Assembly (NCBI RefSeq): GCF_001028665.1 | Contig: NZ_CP011504.1 | Span: forward strand, 744,001 to 808,000 | Origin: Burkholderia pyrrocinia | GTDB taxonomy: Bacteria > Pseudomonadota > Gammaproteobacteria > Burkholderiales > Burkholderiaceae | Direction: 5' to 3' | DNA length: 64,000 nucleotides | In this document: positions 26,149 to 34,394 of the stretch, one piece after another | Layout of the letters: every line of letters begins with the position of its first letter | Position numbering within the stretch: position 1 is the stretch's first letter | Translations under genes and position numbers: made by a program | Notes under the pieces: generated by a model | Database searches by the model: none | What the model was told of the DNA's origin: nothing | The model's input: only the letters and a program-made list of their open reading frames with translations

Positions 26149-27003
26149 TCAGCGCGCTCGCCAATCCGACGCGCTGCCGATTCGATCGATTTCGGCCTCG
26201 CCCTTTCGGAGTGCATCGACCGACGTGTGAACAGAGTAATTGCCGACCACGAGATCGTACGGATGAGGAACAGCGGAGCCCACGAGAATGTCCGCGTCGC
26301 TTCCGGCCGTGAATACGATCGTGCCGTCAGATTCATCGAACACGACCAGATCGCTACCGATCGACATGCCGTTGGCCGTCACCGAACCGGATCCCGCATG
26401 TGCCCACGCGACCGTTTGCCCAGACGGCGGCTGAAATCGCCAGGTCTTGCCGGCCCGCAACCGGACATGCAGCAAGGTGACGCCTTCCGTCGATGCAACG
26501 GGACTCCGAACGCCGGCGAGATCGCCGAAAAGCACGCGCGCGGGACCGACACCGGGAATCGATCCAGCGGGCACTTGTTGACTGAACGCGGGACCGTTCT
26601 CCTGATCGGGCGGCAATGCAATCCAGACTTGATAGCCTCGGAGGCGTTCGTTTCCGACGGCGCTTCCGTCATGCCAGACGCCATTCCCGGCCTGCAACCA
26701 TTCCACGTCGCCTTTCCGCATGATTCCCGATGCACCGGTCGTATCCTGGTATCGTGCCTCACCGTTCAACACTATGCTGGCGGTCGCGATGCCCGAGTGA
26801 GGATGAATCCGGAACAGTTCGTCGCGTGTCGGCGCGAAATCGAAGTAATCGACGAACACAAACGGCTTGATTCGCCGCCCGATATCCGTCGGGCTGACCA
26901 GCCTCAGGATGGAACCCAGCTGGTAGCCAGCAGTGCGCAGCGTGATCCTGCGCACCCGAGGGGCGGCGACCGGCTGCTCGATACTGTCGACGAGTGAACT
27001 CAT
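26149..27003 (-). CDS. Pirin-family protein
   Basis: 284 residues from the inner of two adjacent ATGs (27003), which is 5 bases from GGGAGG. Bicupin fold: the N-terminal metal site is HPHSG (two His), with a third in GNGVWHDG where the classical fourth ligand Glu is replaced by Asp. Further features are the pirin signature FDFAPTRDELFRIHPHSGI and C-terminal WAHAGSGSV. Pirins of this type include quercetin 2,3-dioxygenases and redox-responsive regulators. Divergent from a LysR gene (97-bp spacer) that is its likely regulator; heads the pirin, DoxX, QOR, LysR series. Confidence 0.88.
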   Translation of the reverse strand: MSSLVDSIEQPVAAPRVRRITLRTAGYQLGSILRLVSPTDIGRRIKPFVFVDYFDFAPTRDELFRIHPHSGIATASIVLNGEARYQDTTGASGIMRKGDVEWLQAGNGVWHDGSAVGNERLRGYQVWIALPPDQENGPAFSQQVPAGSIPGVGPARVLFGDLAGVRSPVASTEGVTLLHVRLRAGKTWRFQPPSGQTVAWAHAGSGSVTANGMSIGSDLVVFDESDGTIVFTAGSDADILVGSAVPHPYDLVVGNYSVHTSVDALRKGEAEIDRIGSASDWRAR

Positions 27004-27079
27004 CATATCCTCCCGCAATTGCGATACGGTCAGATTAAGTCGTTGACCTCGGAACGGATAGCCGATATTTTTCGATGAA

Positions 27080-27099
27080 ACCCATCCGATTCCCAGATA
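27080..27099. promoter_or_regulatory. Candidate operator shared with 28929-28948 (copy 1)
   Basis: ACCCATCCGATTCCCAGATA, in the spacer between the pirin and LysR genes and directly before the LysR ATG. It matches a second 20-bp sequence upstream of the azoreductase at 16 of 20 positions, and weaker similarity continues for tens of bases toward the pirin gene. It could be the binding site of the LysR encoded at 27101. Confidence 0.5.
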
Positions 27100-27100
27100 C

Positions 27101-27994
27101 ATGCTCGAAGCCCTCTCGCTCGACCAGTTGAGGACCTTTATTGCCGCGGCTGACGAAGGCAGCTTTTCGGCTGCGGGCCGAAAGCTGCGGCGCGCCCAGT
27201 CGGTCGTGAGCCAAACGCTCGCAAATCTTGAATCCCAGCTCGACATTCAGTTATTCGACCGCAGCAGCCGCTATCCGCGGCTGACGGAAGAAGGCAGAGC
27301 GTTGCTCGCGCAGGCGCGCCTCGTGGTCGGCAGCATGGATTCGTTCAAATCGCAGGCACGCGCGATCGCGGAAGGGCTGGAGCCCGAACTCTCGGTCGTC
27401 ATGGACGTGATGTTTCCGATGGAGAAGCTGACTCATGCCGTCGGCGGATTTCGCATCGCATTTCCCGACACGCCGCTGCGCCTCTACGTGGAGGCATTGG
27501 GCGCGGTGGTGCAACCCGTGCTCGACGGCACGTGCAGACTCGGCATCAGCGGCTCGATGCCCGACGTACCCGAGACCGTCGGCGCCGAACATCTGCTCGA
27601 AGTACCCATGGTAACGGTCGCCGCCCCGACTCATCCGCTCTCGCGGCATGAACACGTGATCCAGTCCGACGAGCTGGACGAGCATGTTCAACTCGTCTTG
27701 ACCGATCGCAGTGCTCTGACCGACGGGAAATTGTTCGGTGTCTATTCATCGCTCACGTGGCGGCTGGCCGATCTGGGTGCCAAGCACGCATTCCTGAAGG
27801 CGGGGTTCGGCTGGGGGCACATGCCGGAAGCGATGGTGCGGGACGATATCGACGCCGGACGTCTCGTCAGATTAAGCCTCGGCATCCTGTTTCCTCGCAT
27901 CCATGCAATGCCGATGCTGGGGATATACCGCAAAGACACGCCACCGGGGCCAGCGGGTCGATGGCTGCTCGAACAGCTCAAAGTTCCCTGCTAG
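27101..27994 (+). CDS. LysR-type regulator divergent from the pirin operon
   Basis: 297 residues from the ATG at 27101. Helix-turn-helix DQLRTFIAAADEGSFSAAGRKLRRAQSVVSQTLANLE, then FDRSSRYPRLTEEGRALLAQ. The effector domain contains VMDVMFPMEKLTHAVGGF and ends GPAGRWLLEQLKVPC. Position and the shared 20-bp motif suggest that it controls both the pirin, DoxX, QOR unit and the azoreductase/F420-type genes, probably in response to quinones or electrophiles; this is inference. Its 3' end converges on the F420-type gene (86 bp). Confidence 0.88.
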   Translation: MLEALSLDQLRTFIAAADEGSFSAAGRKLRRAQSVVSQTLANLESQLDIQLFDRSSRYPRLTEEGRALLAQARLVVGSMDSFKSQARAIAEGLEPELSVVMDVMFPMEKLTHAVGGFRIAFPDTPLRLYVEALGAVVQPVLDGTCRLGISGSMPDVPETVGAEHLLEVPMVTVAAPTHPLSRHEHVIQSDELDEHVQLVLTDRSALTDGKLFGVYSSLTWRLADLGAKHAFLKAGFGWGHMPEAMVRDDIDAGRLVRLSLGILFPRIHAMPMLGIYRKDTPPGPAGRWLLEQLKVPC

Positions 27995-28080
27995 CAGGCC
28001 CGACGCGTCCCGAATCAAACGCGGTACGACGTGTACGTGATCTTCGTTGCGGCCTTCCTTGGCATATCCCGCCCATGAAG

Positions 28081-28683
28081 CTAGGGATATCGAACGAGAT
28101 TGCGCGAAGGAAGCGGCCCTCCTGGAAATTGGAAGAGCCGTCCACCGGTGACAAGCGTGCCGAGATCGATCCCGAAAAAGTCCAGCCGCTCGATCAACTG
28201 AGCGACGGTGGCCTTCGCGGCCCCGTCGTCGCCTGCATAGAACAAAACGCGCTGCCCGCCCTCCGCACGAGGATCGCTGGACAGTAATATCGGCTTCAAG
28301 TGATTGAAGGCTTTCACCACTTTGGCGCCGGGCACCCATTCCCGAAACACCTCGCTCGATGTGCGCCCACCCAAATCAGCTACGTTGAGCGGCATCCCCT
28401 CCAGTGGGTTGTTGGTGTCGATCACAATTCGGCCGGCAAAATTGGGCAATCCCGCCAACGCCGTGGATAGCTTTGACCAATTTACCGCCACGAAAACAAT
28501 TTCCTGAGCAGCAGCTTCTTCACGAGTACCGGCTTGGATGGTCGGACCAAACCTGTCGACTAGTTTCTGGAGTGATGCCGGTCCGCGGCTATTGGCGACG
28601 ACGGCGTGTATTCCTTTTCGCGAGAGCGCTTCGGCAATCGCGGATCCGATTGCACCGGCACCGATTATTCCAATCTTATTCAT
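28081..28683 (-). CDS. NADPH-dependent F420 reductase-like NAD(P)-binding protein
   Basis: 200 residues from the ATG at 28683. N-terminal Rossmann motif IGIIGAGAIGSAIAEALSRKG and VVANSRGPASLQKLV, with middle segment VIDTNNPLEG and KVVKAFNHLKP, characteristic of the NADP oxidoreductase coenzyme F420-dependent family (YMAL). Burkholderia is not known to rely on F420, and such homologues may reduce other substrates or only bind NADP. Lower GC than the chromosomal average. The azoreductase is divergent, with a 381-bp spacer holding a hairpin and the operator-like motif. Confidence 0.85.
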   Translation of the reverse strand: MNKIGIIGAGAIGSAIAEALSRKGIHAVVANSRGPASLQKLVDRFGPTIQAGTREEAAAQEIVFVAVNWSKLSTALAGLPNFAGRIVIDTNNPLEGMPLNVADLGGRTSSEVFREWVPGAKVVKAFNHLKPILLSSDPRAEGGQRVLFYAGDDGAAKATVAQLIERLDFFGIDLGTLVTGGRLFQFPGGPLPSRNLVRYP

Positions 28684-28832
28684 CAGGATTCTCTATTCCT
28701 TACATCACTATCTACAGAGGTTAATTTCGTCGTCGGCGCGTCGCCAATCATTCGACGAGGTCTTCGTCGATGCGTTTGCGCCACCCGTCGATGGACACCT
28801 CAGTCTATGCAGACGCATGGATCATGAGCAAC

Positions 28833-28867
28833 TCTGATTTCTCGATGGCTTCCATCGAGAAATCAGA
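28833..28867. other. Perfect 16-bp inverted repeat (hairpin) in the divergent spacer
   Basis: Arms TCTGATTTCTCGATGG (28833-28848) and its exact complement (28852-28867) around a 3-base CTT loop. No T-run follows on either strand, and no gene points into it from nearby, so a terminator role is doubtful. It could be a protein-binding palindrome, an mRNA 5' structure in the azoreductase leader, or a scar of an inserted element. The 28684-29064 spacer contains no supportable gene. Confidence 0.7.
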
Positions 28868-28928
28868 TATCCCGGAAAATGTTGACAGTCTTGTCGCAAA
28901 CAACGATCGGCCCCGATTCATCAGGCTC

Positions 28929-28948
28929 ACCCATCGTATTCCGATATA
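28929..28948. promoter_or_regulatory. Candidate operator shared with 27080-27099 (copy 2)
   Basis: ACCCATCGTATTCCGATATA, 116 bp before the azoreductase start. Consensus with copy 1 is ACCCATCNNATTCCNANATA. Presence in both divergent promoter regions of the block is the main evidence for one regulator acting on both. Confidence 0.5.
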
Positions 28949-29064
28949 GGTTGCATCGATATATTGTGGATACCTCAGCAAGCCGGCATGTGAGATAAGT
29001 ATCACCGTTGATCGATCGATTCCGGTCGATTGAACCCTGTCAACCTTGTTCCGGGCTATCTATC

Positions 29065-29676
29065 GTGAATCTACTGCACATTGATTCAAGCATCCTGGGC
29101 GACCATTCGGTTAGCCGCAATCTTTCCGCCGACATCGTCGACCGCCTGAGCGTCCTGCACCCCCGAATTCGTGTCACGTATCGCGATCTTGAAAAGGACC
29201 CGGCACTTCACCTGTCCTCGACGCATGTATCCGCATCCCAGGGAAACGCCAACAGCGACGAAGCTTTGGCTAAAGACATCGCGCTTGGCGCTCAGTATCT
29301 GGACGATCTCTTCCCGGCGGATTTCATCGTGATCGGGTCGCCGATGTACAACTTCTCCATTTCGTCCCAGCTCAAGGCATGGATCGACCGTATCGTCGTG
29401 GCCGGGAAGACGTTCCGTTATGGACCGAATGGACCGGAAAGCCTTCTCCCCGAGGGCAAGAAAGTCTTCATCGCATCTTCCCGCGGTGGGCAATATACCG
29501 GCAACAGCCCGTCACGCGTACTGGATCACCAGGAAAGTTATCTCACCGGTATTCTGTCATTTATCGGACTGACCGATGTCACGATCGTCCGCGCCGAAGG
29601 ATTGGCGCTCGGCGATGAAGCAAGGAATGCCGCCATTGCAAAAGCAAAACGCGAAATCTCCGAGTTCGTTTTCTGA
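29065..29676 (+). CDS. azoR: FMN-dependent NADH-azoreductase/quinone reductase
   Basis: 203 residues, starting at a GTG (29065) so that the protein begins MNLLHIDSSILGDHS as AzoR proteins do; a frame from 29008 has an unrelated leader. Flavodoxin-like fold with FMN-binding SSILGDHSVSR, the PMYNFSISSQLKAWIDRI segment, TFRYGPNGPESLLPEGKK and ASSRGGQY. AzoR reduces azo dyes in vitro but mainly protects against quinones and thiol-reactive electrophiles. Transcribed alone on the plus strand at the right part of the lower-GC block, with the shared 20-bp motif upstream. Confidence 0.92.
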   Translation: MNLLHIDSSILGDHSVSRNLSADIVDRLSVLHPRIRVTYRDLEKDPALHLSSTHVSASQGNANSDEALAKDIALGAQYLDDLFPADFIVIGSPMYNFSISSQLKAWIDRIVVAGKTFRYGPNGPESLLPEGKKVFIASSRGGQYTGNSPSRVLDHQESYLTGILSFIGLTDVTIVRAEGLALGDEARNAAIAKAKREISEFVF

Positions 29677-29894
29677 TTACAAACGGACGGCTCGTTAATA
29701 GATAGACGCTCATCGTCTTTAAATATCGCTTTCCTCATCCATTTTTTCAGGCACTGTGGCTCCTCTATGAACCCGGCCGGACCTCCCGCCCCGTGTCGGT
29801 GTGTTGCACCATTTCCCCCCCAGTGCCTCTATTGTCGGTTTACTCCGGGCCATGCTCCAACAATGCTTGATCGCCCTCGGAACCACAACCTTTT

Positions 29895-29919
29895 CCGACC
29901 GGCTTGCCGGTCGGTTTTT
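29895..29919 (+). terminator. Rho-independent terminator, plus strand
   Basis: Stem CCGACCGGC / GCCGGTCGG (9 bp, perfect) with a TT loop, followed immediately by TTTTTC. On the other strand there is no T-run, so it acts on plus-strand transcription. It is 218 bp after azoR, the only upstream plus-strand gene nearby. Confidence 0.82.
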
Positions 29920-30342
29920 CTATGGCTCGCGCGACACACGTCCCCTGTTTCCTTCGGTGCAGCGTCGTCGCTTGACTCGTCGATGCACTCCAGCGTGGTC
30001 TCACCGCATCCGCCGCGTACGTAATGGAGATGACCCGCTTTCGTGGACACGATCTATTCTGACAAGGAGGAGGTACGGATCAACTCACGGCACGGTTCGA
30101 AGCCTGGCGCCGGTTCACCGAGGTGGCCCAAAATCCGTTCACCGATTGCTGATCGATCGTCTCATCGGCTCCCGATTCGTCGACCGGACCGACAACGTGA
30201 CAGTGTCGTCTCCAGTGCGAATTTTTAAACCCGTCAAAAACTTTTTGGATCGCGAATTTCCGTTCCGGACATTGAACGGGATCGATGTTTAGGGAGGCGG
30301 GAAAACGGGGGCACGACACGGTCCCGCGTGGCAACACGGACA

Positions 30343-30366
30343 CCCGGCGGCACAAAAGCCGCCGGG
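30343..30366. other. Stem-loop downstream of cynS
   Basis: CCCGGCGGC and GCCGCCGGG pair perfectly around ACAAAA, 96 bp beyond the cynS stop. No T-run on either strand; it may mark the 3' end of the cyn transcript or stabilise it. Confidence 0.5.
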
Positions 30367-30461
30367 CGAAACGGAGGGTGGGGAAAACGAGCAGTTGGAG
30401 CCGGCGCGTCGCGCGACCTGCGCGGCACCGTCACCGCAGCACCGCGCCGGCGTCGGAACGG

Positions 30462-30932
30462 TCAGAACGGCTTGGTCGGCAGGTACTTGCCGTCGAGCGT
30501 GATCACCGCGCGCGAACCGCCTTCGGGATCGTCGACCTTCTTCACGTCGAGCCGGAAATTGATCGCGCTGATGATGCCGTCGCCGAACTTCTCGTGGACG
30601 AGCGCCTTCAGCGTCGTGCCGTACACCTGCAGCATTTCGTAGAAGCGGTAAATGGTCGGATCGGTCGGCACCCGATCGTCGATACTGCCGCGCAGCGGAA
30701 TCGTCTGCAGCAGCAGCACCGCATCGTCGTCGAGGCCGAGCTTGTCGGCGACGACGCGCGCGGCGTCGGCCGGCAGCGCATGCTGGCCGAGCAGCGCGGC
30801 CGTGACGAACGCTTCGCTCAGGCCCGTGCCTTCGGTGAGCTGCGCGAACGACAGGTTCTTGCGCGCCTTCGCGAGGACGACGGTTTCTGCAAGCGCGTGA
30901 CGGGCGGTCTGACTGTGCTGGGACTGGATCAT
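30462..30932 (-). CDS. cynS: Cyanate hydratase (cyanase)
   Basis: 156 residues, the same length as E. coli CynS. The catalytic residues fall at the same numbers as in the E. coli enzyme: Arg96 and Glu99 in [12 protein letters not shown], and Ser122 in [11 protein letters not shown]. The N-terminal helical domain ([23 protein letters not shown]) is the pseudo-POU fold. It converts cyanate and bicarbonate into carbamate and CO2 in the cytoplasm. Its partner carbonic anhydrase lies 30 bp upstream on the same strand, which recycles the CO2 to bicarbonate. Confidence 0.97.
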   Translation of the reverse strand: MIQSQHSQTARHALAETVVLAKARKNLSFAQLTEGTGLSEAFVTAALLGQHALPADAARVVADKLGLDDDAVLLLQTIPLRGSIDDRVPTDPTIYRFYEMLQVYGTTLKALVHEKFGDGIISAINFRLDVKKVDDPEGGSRAVITLDGKYLPTKPF

Positions 30933-30962
30933 GGTTATACCTCGTGGTTGGGTGGGAGCGAT

Positions 30963-31622
30963 TCAGGCCGCGACCGGGAGCGTCGCGGGCGTGGCGCGGA
31001 CTTCGGGATGGTCCGCCAGGGAGACGAACCGGCCGGTCGCGCCGTCATGGGCGTCGATGCAGCCGGATTCGATGTCGTAGACCCAGCCGTGCAGCGCGAG
31101 ACGCCCTTCTTCGAGCGCGAGCCGCACGGCGGGGTGCGTCTTCAGGTTCGCGAGTTGCGCTACGACGTTCTCGCGCACCATCGAGTCGATTCGCTCGCGT
31201 TCGCTGCGATGCGTGCGCGCCTCGTTCACGACGCGCGCCGAATCGGCGTAGCGCAGCCAGTGGCCGACGGCCGGCATGTGATCCATGCACTGGCAGGTCG
31301 CGATCGCGGTCATCGCGCCGCAATCGGAATGCCCGCAGATCACGACGTCGGTCACGCGCAGCGCGGCCACCGCGTATTCGACCGACGCCGACACGCCGCC
31401 CGGCTCGGGGCCGTACGACGGCACGATGTTGCCGGCATTTCGGATCACGAACAGATCGCCCGGTTCGCGCTGCGTGACGAGTTCGGGCACGAGCCGGCTG
31501 TCCGAACACGAGATGAACAGCGCACGCGGGTTCTGGCTGCGCGCGAGATCGCGGAACAGCGCGGCGCGCTCCGGATAGGCGTGGCGCTGGAACTTCAGAA
31601 AGCCTTCGATGATCTCCTTCAT
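30963..31622 (-). CDS. cynT: Beta-carbonic anhydrase of the cyanate operon
   Basis: 219 residues from the ATG at 31622, with GGAGGA upstream; the frame runs on to 31718 through the promoter. Zinc ligands Cys39, His98 and Cys101, with the Asp41/Arg43 dyad in [11 protein letters not shown] and [10 protein letters not shown]. It interconverts CO2 and bicarbonate so that cyanase, which consumes bicarbonate, is not starved of it. First gene of cynTS, divergent from the cynR regulator. Confidence 0.95.
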   Translation of the reverse strand: MKEIIEGFLKFQRHAYPERAALFRDLARSQNPRALFISCSDSRLVPELVTQREPGDLFVIRNAGNIVPSYGPEPGGVSASVEYAVAALRVTDVVICGHSDCGAMTAIATCQCMDHMPAVGHWLRYADSARVVNEARTHRSERERIDSMVRENVVAQLANLKTHPAVRLALEEGRLALHGWVYDIESGCIDAHDGATGRFVSLADHPEVRATPATLPVAA

Positions 31623-31696
31623 CGCGTGTCCTCCGGTGTGGGCGAAATCGATGAAGGGCAGGTTACGCCGGACTTCCAATAACGTAAAAGACTGAT

Positions 31697-31725
31697 TTAT
31701 GATCCAGCGGATAAGCACGACTTAT
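31697..31725. promoter_or_regulatory. Candidate CynR binding site in the cynT/cynR spacer
   Basis: TTAT (31697-31700) and ATAA (31711-31714) form a T-N11-A type LysR box. ATAAG (31711-31715) is then inverted as CTTAT (31721-31725). It sits directly before cynR and about 75 bp upstream of cynT, the usual arrangement for an autorepressing LysR activator. Confidence 0.5.
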
Positions 31726-31735
31726 AGGAATCGCC

Positions 31736-32668
31736 ATGCTGCTGCGCCATATCAACTACTTCCTGGCCGTCGCCGAACACCGCAGCTTCACGCGCGCGGC
31801 CGCCGCGCTGCACGTGTCGCAGCCCGCGCTGTCGCAGCAGATCCGCCAGCTCGAGGAGACGCTCGGCGCGCAACTGTTCGACCGCACCGGGCGCGTCACG
31901 CGGTTGACGGATGCCGGCGACGTGTATTTCCGCTATGCGCGGCAGGCGCTGCACGATCTCGCGGAAGGCCGGCGCGCCATTCACGACGTGCAGGATCTCA
32001 GCCGCGGCTCGCTGCGGATCGCGGTCACGCCGACCTTCACGAGCTATCTCGTCGGGCCGCTCGTCGAGGCGTTTCACGGCCGCTATCCGGATGTGTCGCT
32101 ATCGGTGCGCGAGATGTCGCAGGAGCGCATCGAGGCGCTGCTCGTCGACGACGAGCTCGATGTCGGCATCGCGTTCGAGGAGGTGCAAACGTCGGACATC
32201 GAAGTGGAAACGCTGCTGGTCGAGACGCTTGCGCTCGTCGTGAACCGCCGGCACGCGCTCGCAGGGAAACGCAAGGCCGGCCTGCGCACGCTGCACGACG
32301 CGCCGCTCGTGCTGCTCACGGCCGAGTTCGCGACGCGCGCGCAGATCGACCGATATTTCCGCGAGCACGACGTGCGGCCGCGCGTGTTGATGGAGGCGAA
32401 TTCGCTGGGTGCGGTGATCGAGATCGTGCGCCGCACGAATCTCGCGACGCTGCTGCCCGCGACGATCGCGACCGGGCACGACGATCTCGTCGCCGTCGCG
32501 CTCGATCCGGCCGTGCTGCGGCGCACGGCCGTGCTGCTGCAGCGCAAGGGCGCGTACCGGAGCGCGGCCGCGCGCGCGTTCGTCGAGCTGGCGCTCGCTC
32601 TGGGGGCGGGGAAAGCGAAGGGGGAAGGCGCTTCACGTCCGGCGCGCCGAAGGGCGGCCGGCAAATGA
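31736..32668 (+). CDS. cynR: LysR-type regulator of the cyanate operon
   Basis: 310 residues from the ATG at 31736. [21 protein letters not shown] with [27 protein letters not shown] is the CynR/CysB-like helix-turn-helix. The effector domain ([21 protein letters not shown], then [16 protein letters not shown]) resembles E. coli CynR, and the C-terminal tail is Lys/Arg-rich. Divergent from cynTS with a 113-bp spacer. It would activate cynTS in the presence of cyanate, as in E. coli. Confidence 0.92.
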   Translation: MLLRHINYFLAVAEHRSFTRAAAALHVSQPALSQQIRQLEETLGAQLFDRTGRVTRLTDAGDVYFRYARQALHDLAEGRRAIHDVQDLSRGSLRIAVTPTFTSYLVGPLVEAFHGRYPDVSLSVREMSQERIEALLVDDELDVGIAFEEVQTSDIEVETLLVETLALVVNRRHALAGKRKAGLRTLHDAPLVLLTAEFATRAQIDRYFREHDVRPRVLMEANSLGAVIEIVRRTNLATLLPATIATGHDDLVAVALDPAVLRRTAVLLQRKGAYRSAAARAFVELALALGAGKAKGEGASRPARRRAAGK

Positions 32669-32710
32669 ACGCCTGAATTACATCGAATCGAATCGACGCG
32701 AGGAAACGCG

Positions 32711-32911
32711 TCAGTTGTAGCCGAGGATCGCCACCGCCGCGACGTCCGGCCGATCGAGCGTATTCCCGACGAGCGACGTCATCGGCTCCTGCAGCACGGC
32801 CTGATACGAGCTCACGCGCGCCTCCTCCGGCACGCCCGCTTCATCCGATGCCGATTCGTCGAAGGCATCGAAACCGCTATAAAACCCCGGTTGTTTCTGC
32901 GAAAAAGTCAT
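32711..32911 (-). CDS. Small hypothetical protein downstream of DUF3422
   Basis: 66 residues from the ATG at 32911, 5 bases from AGGAG, so translation is well supported. The product is acidic, soluble and not exported: it begins MTFSQKQPGFYSGFDAFDE, has an EEARVSSYQAVLQEP middle, and ends DRPDVAAVAILGYN. I do not recognise a family. It starts only 34 bp after the DUF3422 stop on the same strand, so the two are very likely co-transcribed. A precursor-like peptide or a small accessory subunit are possibilities; neither is shown. Confidence 0.7.
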   Translation of the reverse strand: MTFSQKQPGFYSGFDAFDESASDEAGVPEEARVSSYQAVLQEPMTSLVGNTLDRPDVAAVAILGYN

Positions 32912-32945
32912 CTCCACTCCTTTCCTTGATTATGTTGTCGATGTT

Positions 32946-34265
32946 TTAACCAACTTGCTTCAAACCCGCCGTATGCACGGGCGTGCCGTCATGCACGGCC
33001 TCCGATCGTGCAAGCTGCGCGCGCGTGCGCCGCGTGATGTGAATCACCGCGAATACCACCGGCGCGATCAGCAGGCCTTCCGCCAGCTCCGGATCGACCG
33101 GCAGGTTCATCACGTGCAGCGCCTTGAACGCCGCCGTCGCAAGCGACAGCACGTAGTACGAAATAGCCGCCACCGACAGCCCTTCGACCGCGTGCTGCAG
33201 ATGCAGCTGATTGCGCGCGGTGCGCTCCATGCCCGCCAGCAGGCGCGTCACGTCCTTTTCCTGCGCGAGGTTCACGCGCGTGCGCAGCAGGTCGACCGCG
33301 CGTGCGATCCGCGCGGCGATCTGCTCGTGGCGCGCCCACACGCTGCGGCACGTCTCCATCGCCGGCGCGAAGCGCCGCTCCATGAATTCGGCGATCGTCG
33401 GCATCCCTTCGATGCGCTCCTCGCGCAATTCCTGGATGCGCGCCAGCACGAGCTTTTCGTACGCGCGCGATGCACTGAACCGCGCGCCCGATCCCGACAG
33501 CGACTCGACCCGCACCGCGAGATGCGTGAGCTTGACGAGCAGCGCCGCGTCGTCACCATCGGCGCCGGTCGCGTCCATCCGCTGCATCAGTGCATGCAGT
33601 GCCGCGTGGATCTCGTCGAGTTCGCGGCTCATCCGGCGCGCGACGGGCAGCGCGAGCAGCGCCATCATCCGGTACGTTTCGATTTCATGGAGACGCTGCA
33701 GCAGGCGCCCGCCCTGCTCCTCGCGAAAATCCTCGTCGACGACGAGAAAGCGCATGAAGCCGTCGTCGCGCACGTGCCAGTCGCAGAACACCTTGCCGCC
33801 GCCAAGCACGTTGCTGCCGACGAGCGCGGGCCCGTCGATCCAGCGGCGCAGGTCGCCGCAGACGAGCCGCGCGGCATCGCCCGACAGCAACTCCATCCGC
33901 ACCGCGACGAAGCGGATGCCGGCGAGCTGCGCGAACCATGCTGCCGGAATGCCCTCGATCGCGAGATCGTCGAAATAGCCGGTGTCGCGACGCGGCGCGA
34001 CGAACGTAAAGGTCGAGAATTCGGTGTGACGTTCCCACTTCAGGTGCCAGCCGCACGGCGACTGCACCGCGTAGTGCGTCGCGCCTTCGTGCGGCGCGGT
34101 TATGCCGGTGTCGCGGCACAGCGCGTGCAGCAGCGTTTCGTGGATGTCAGGCTGGCCGTCCGCGTAGATCGCGTAATGCGTGAGCGACACGGCTTCGGCC
34201 AGCCGCAGGAACGGCCGCGCATGCAATTCCGCGGCCAGGGCGGCGCGCAACGGATGGTCCATCAT
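32946..34265 (-). CDS. DUF3422 family membrane-anchored protein
   Basis: 439 residues (adjacent ATGs at 34265 and 34262). The N-terminal MDHPLRAALAAELHARPFLRL motif is the hallmark of DUF3422. The middle is helical (LARIQELREERIEGMPTIAEFMERRF), and two hydrophobic helices lie near the C-terminus (ISYYVLSLATAAFKALHV and LLIAPVVFAVIHI), so it is probably an inner-membrane protein with a large cytoplasmic part. Function unknown; conserved in many Proteobacteria. Divergent from a LysR gene, an arrangement I remember from other Burkholderia genomes. Confidence 0.9.
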   Translation of the reverse strand: MMDHPLRAALAAELHARPFLRLAEAVSLTHYAIYADGQPDIHETLLHALCRDTGITAPHEGATHYAVQSPCGWHLKWERHTEFSTFTFVAPRRDTGYFDDLAIEGIPAAWFAQLAGIRFVAVRMELLSGDAARLVCGDLRRWIDGPALVGSNVLGGGKVFCDWHVRDDGFMRFLVVDEDFREEQGGRLLQRLHEIETYRMMALLALPVARRMSRELDEIHAALHALMQRMDATGADGDDAALLVKLTHLAVRVESLSGSGARFSASRAYEKLVLARIQELREERIEGMPTIAEFMERRFAPAMETCRSVWARHEQIAARIARAVDLLRTRVNLAQEKDVTRLLAGMERTARNQLHLQHAVEGLSVAAISYYVLSLATAAFKALHVMNLPVDPELAEGLLIAPVVFAVIHITRRTRAQLARSEAVHDGTPVHTAGLKQVG

Positions 34266-34394
34266 CGATACACCACTCTTCCTTGTTCAAGCCTGCGTGC
34301 CGGGCAAAACGCCAGCGTGATCGCACTATGGCAGACACACAGCAACAATAAAAACGCATAATGCTGATCGTTACGTTCAGTTTTCCTGATACCC

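Larger units (their letters stand above)
29677..30461. other. 785-bp gene-poor interval with a terminator and possible small RNA
   Basis: No protein frame here is convincing: short open frames on both strands have no ribosome sites or recognisable motifs. What it holds is a strong intrinsic terminator at 29895-29919 and a second stem-loop at 30343-30366. The stretch 29760-29895 directly before the terminator could encode a small RNA or be the long 3' end of the azoreductase transcript. Confidence 0.5.

Noticed and set aside
28684..29064. The 16-bp palindrome as an intrinsic terminator
   Set aside because: No T-run on either strand and no gene transcribed toward it from within a reasonable distance.
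29767..30355. Short open frames in the gene-poor stretch as small proteins
   Set aside because: Frames cross the intrinsic terminator or lack ribosome sites and have no conserved-looking composition.
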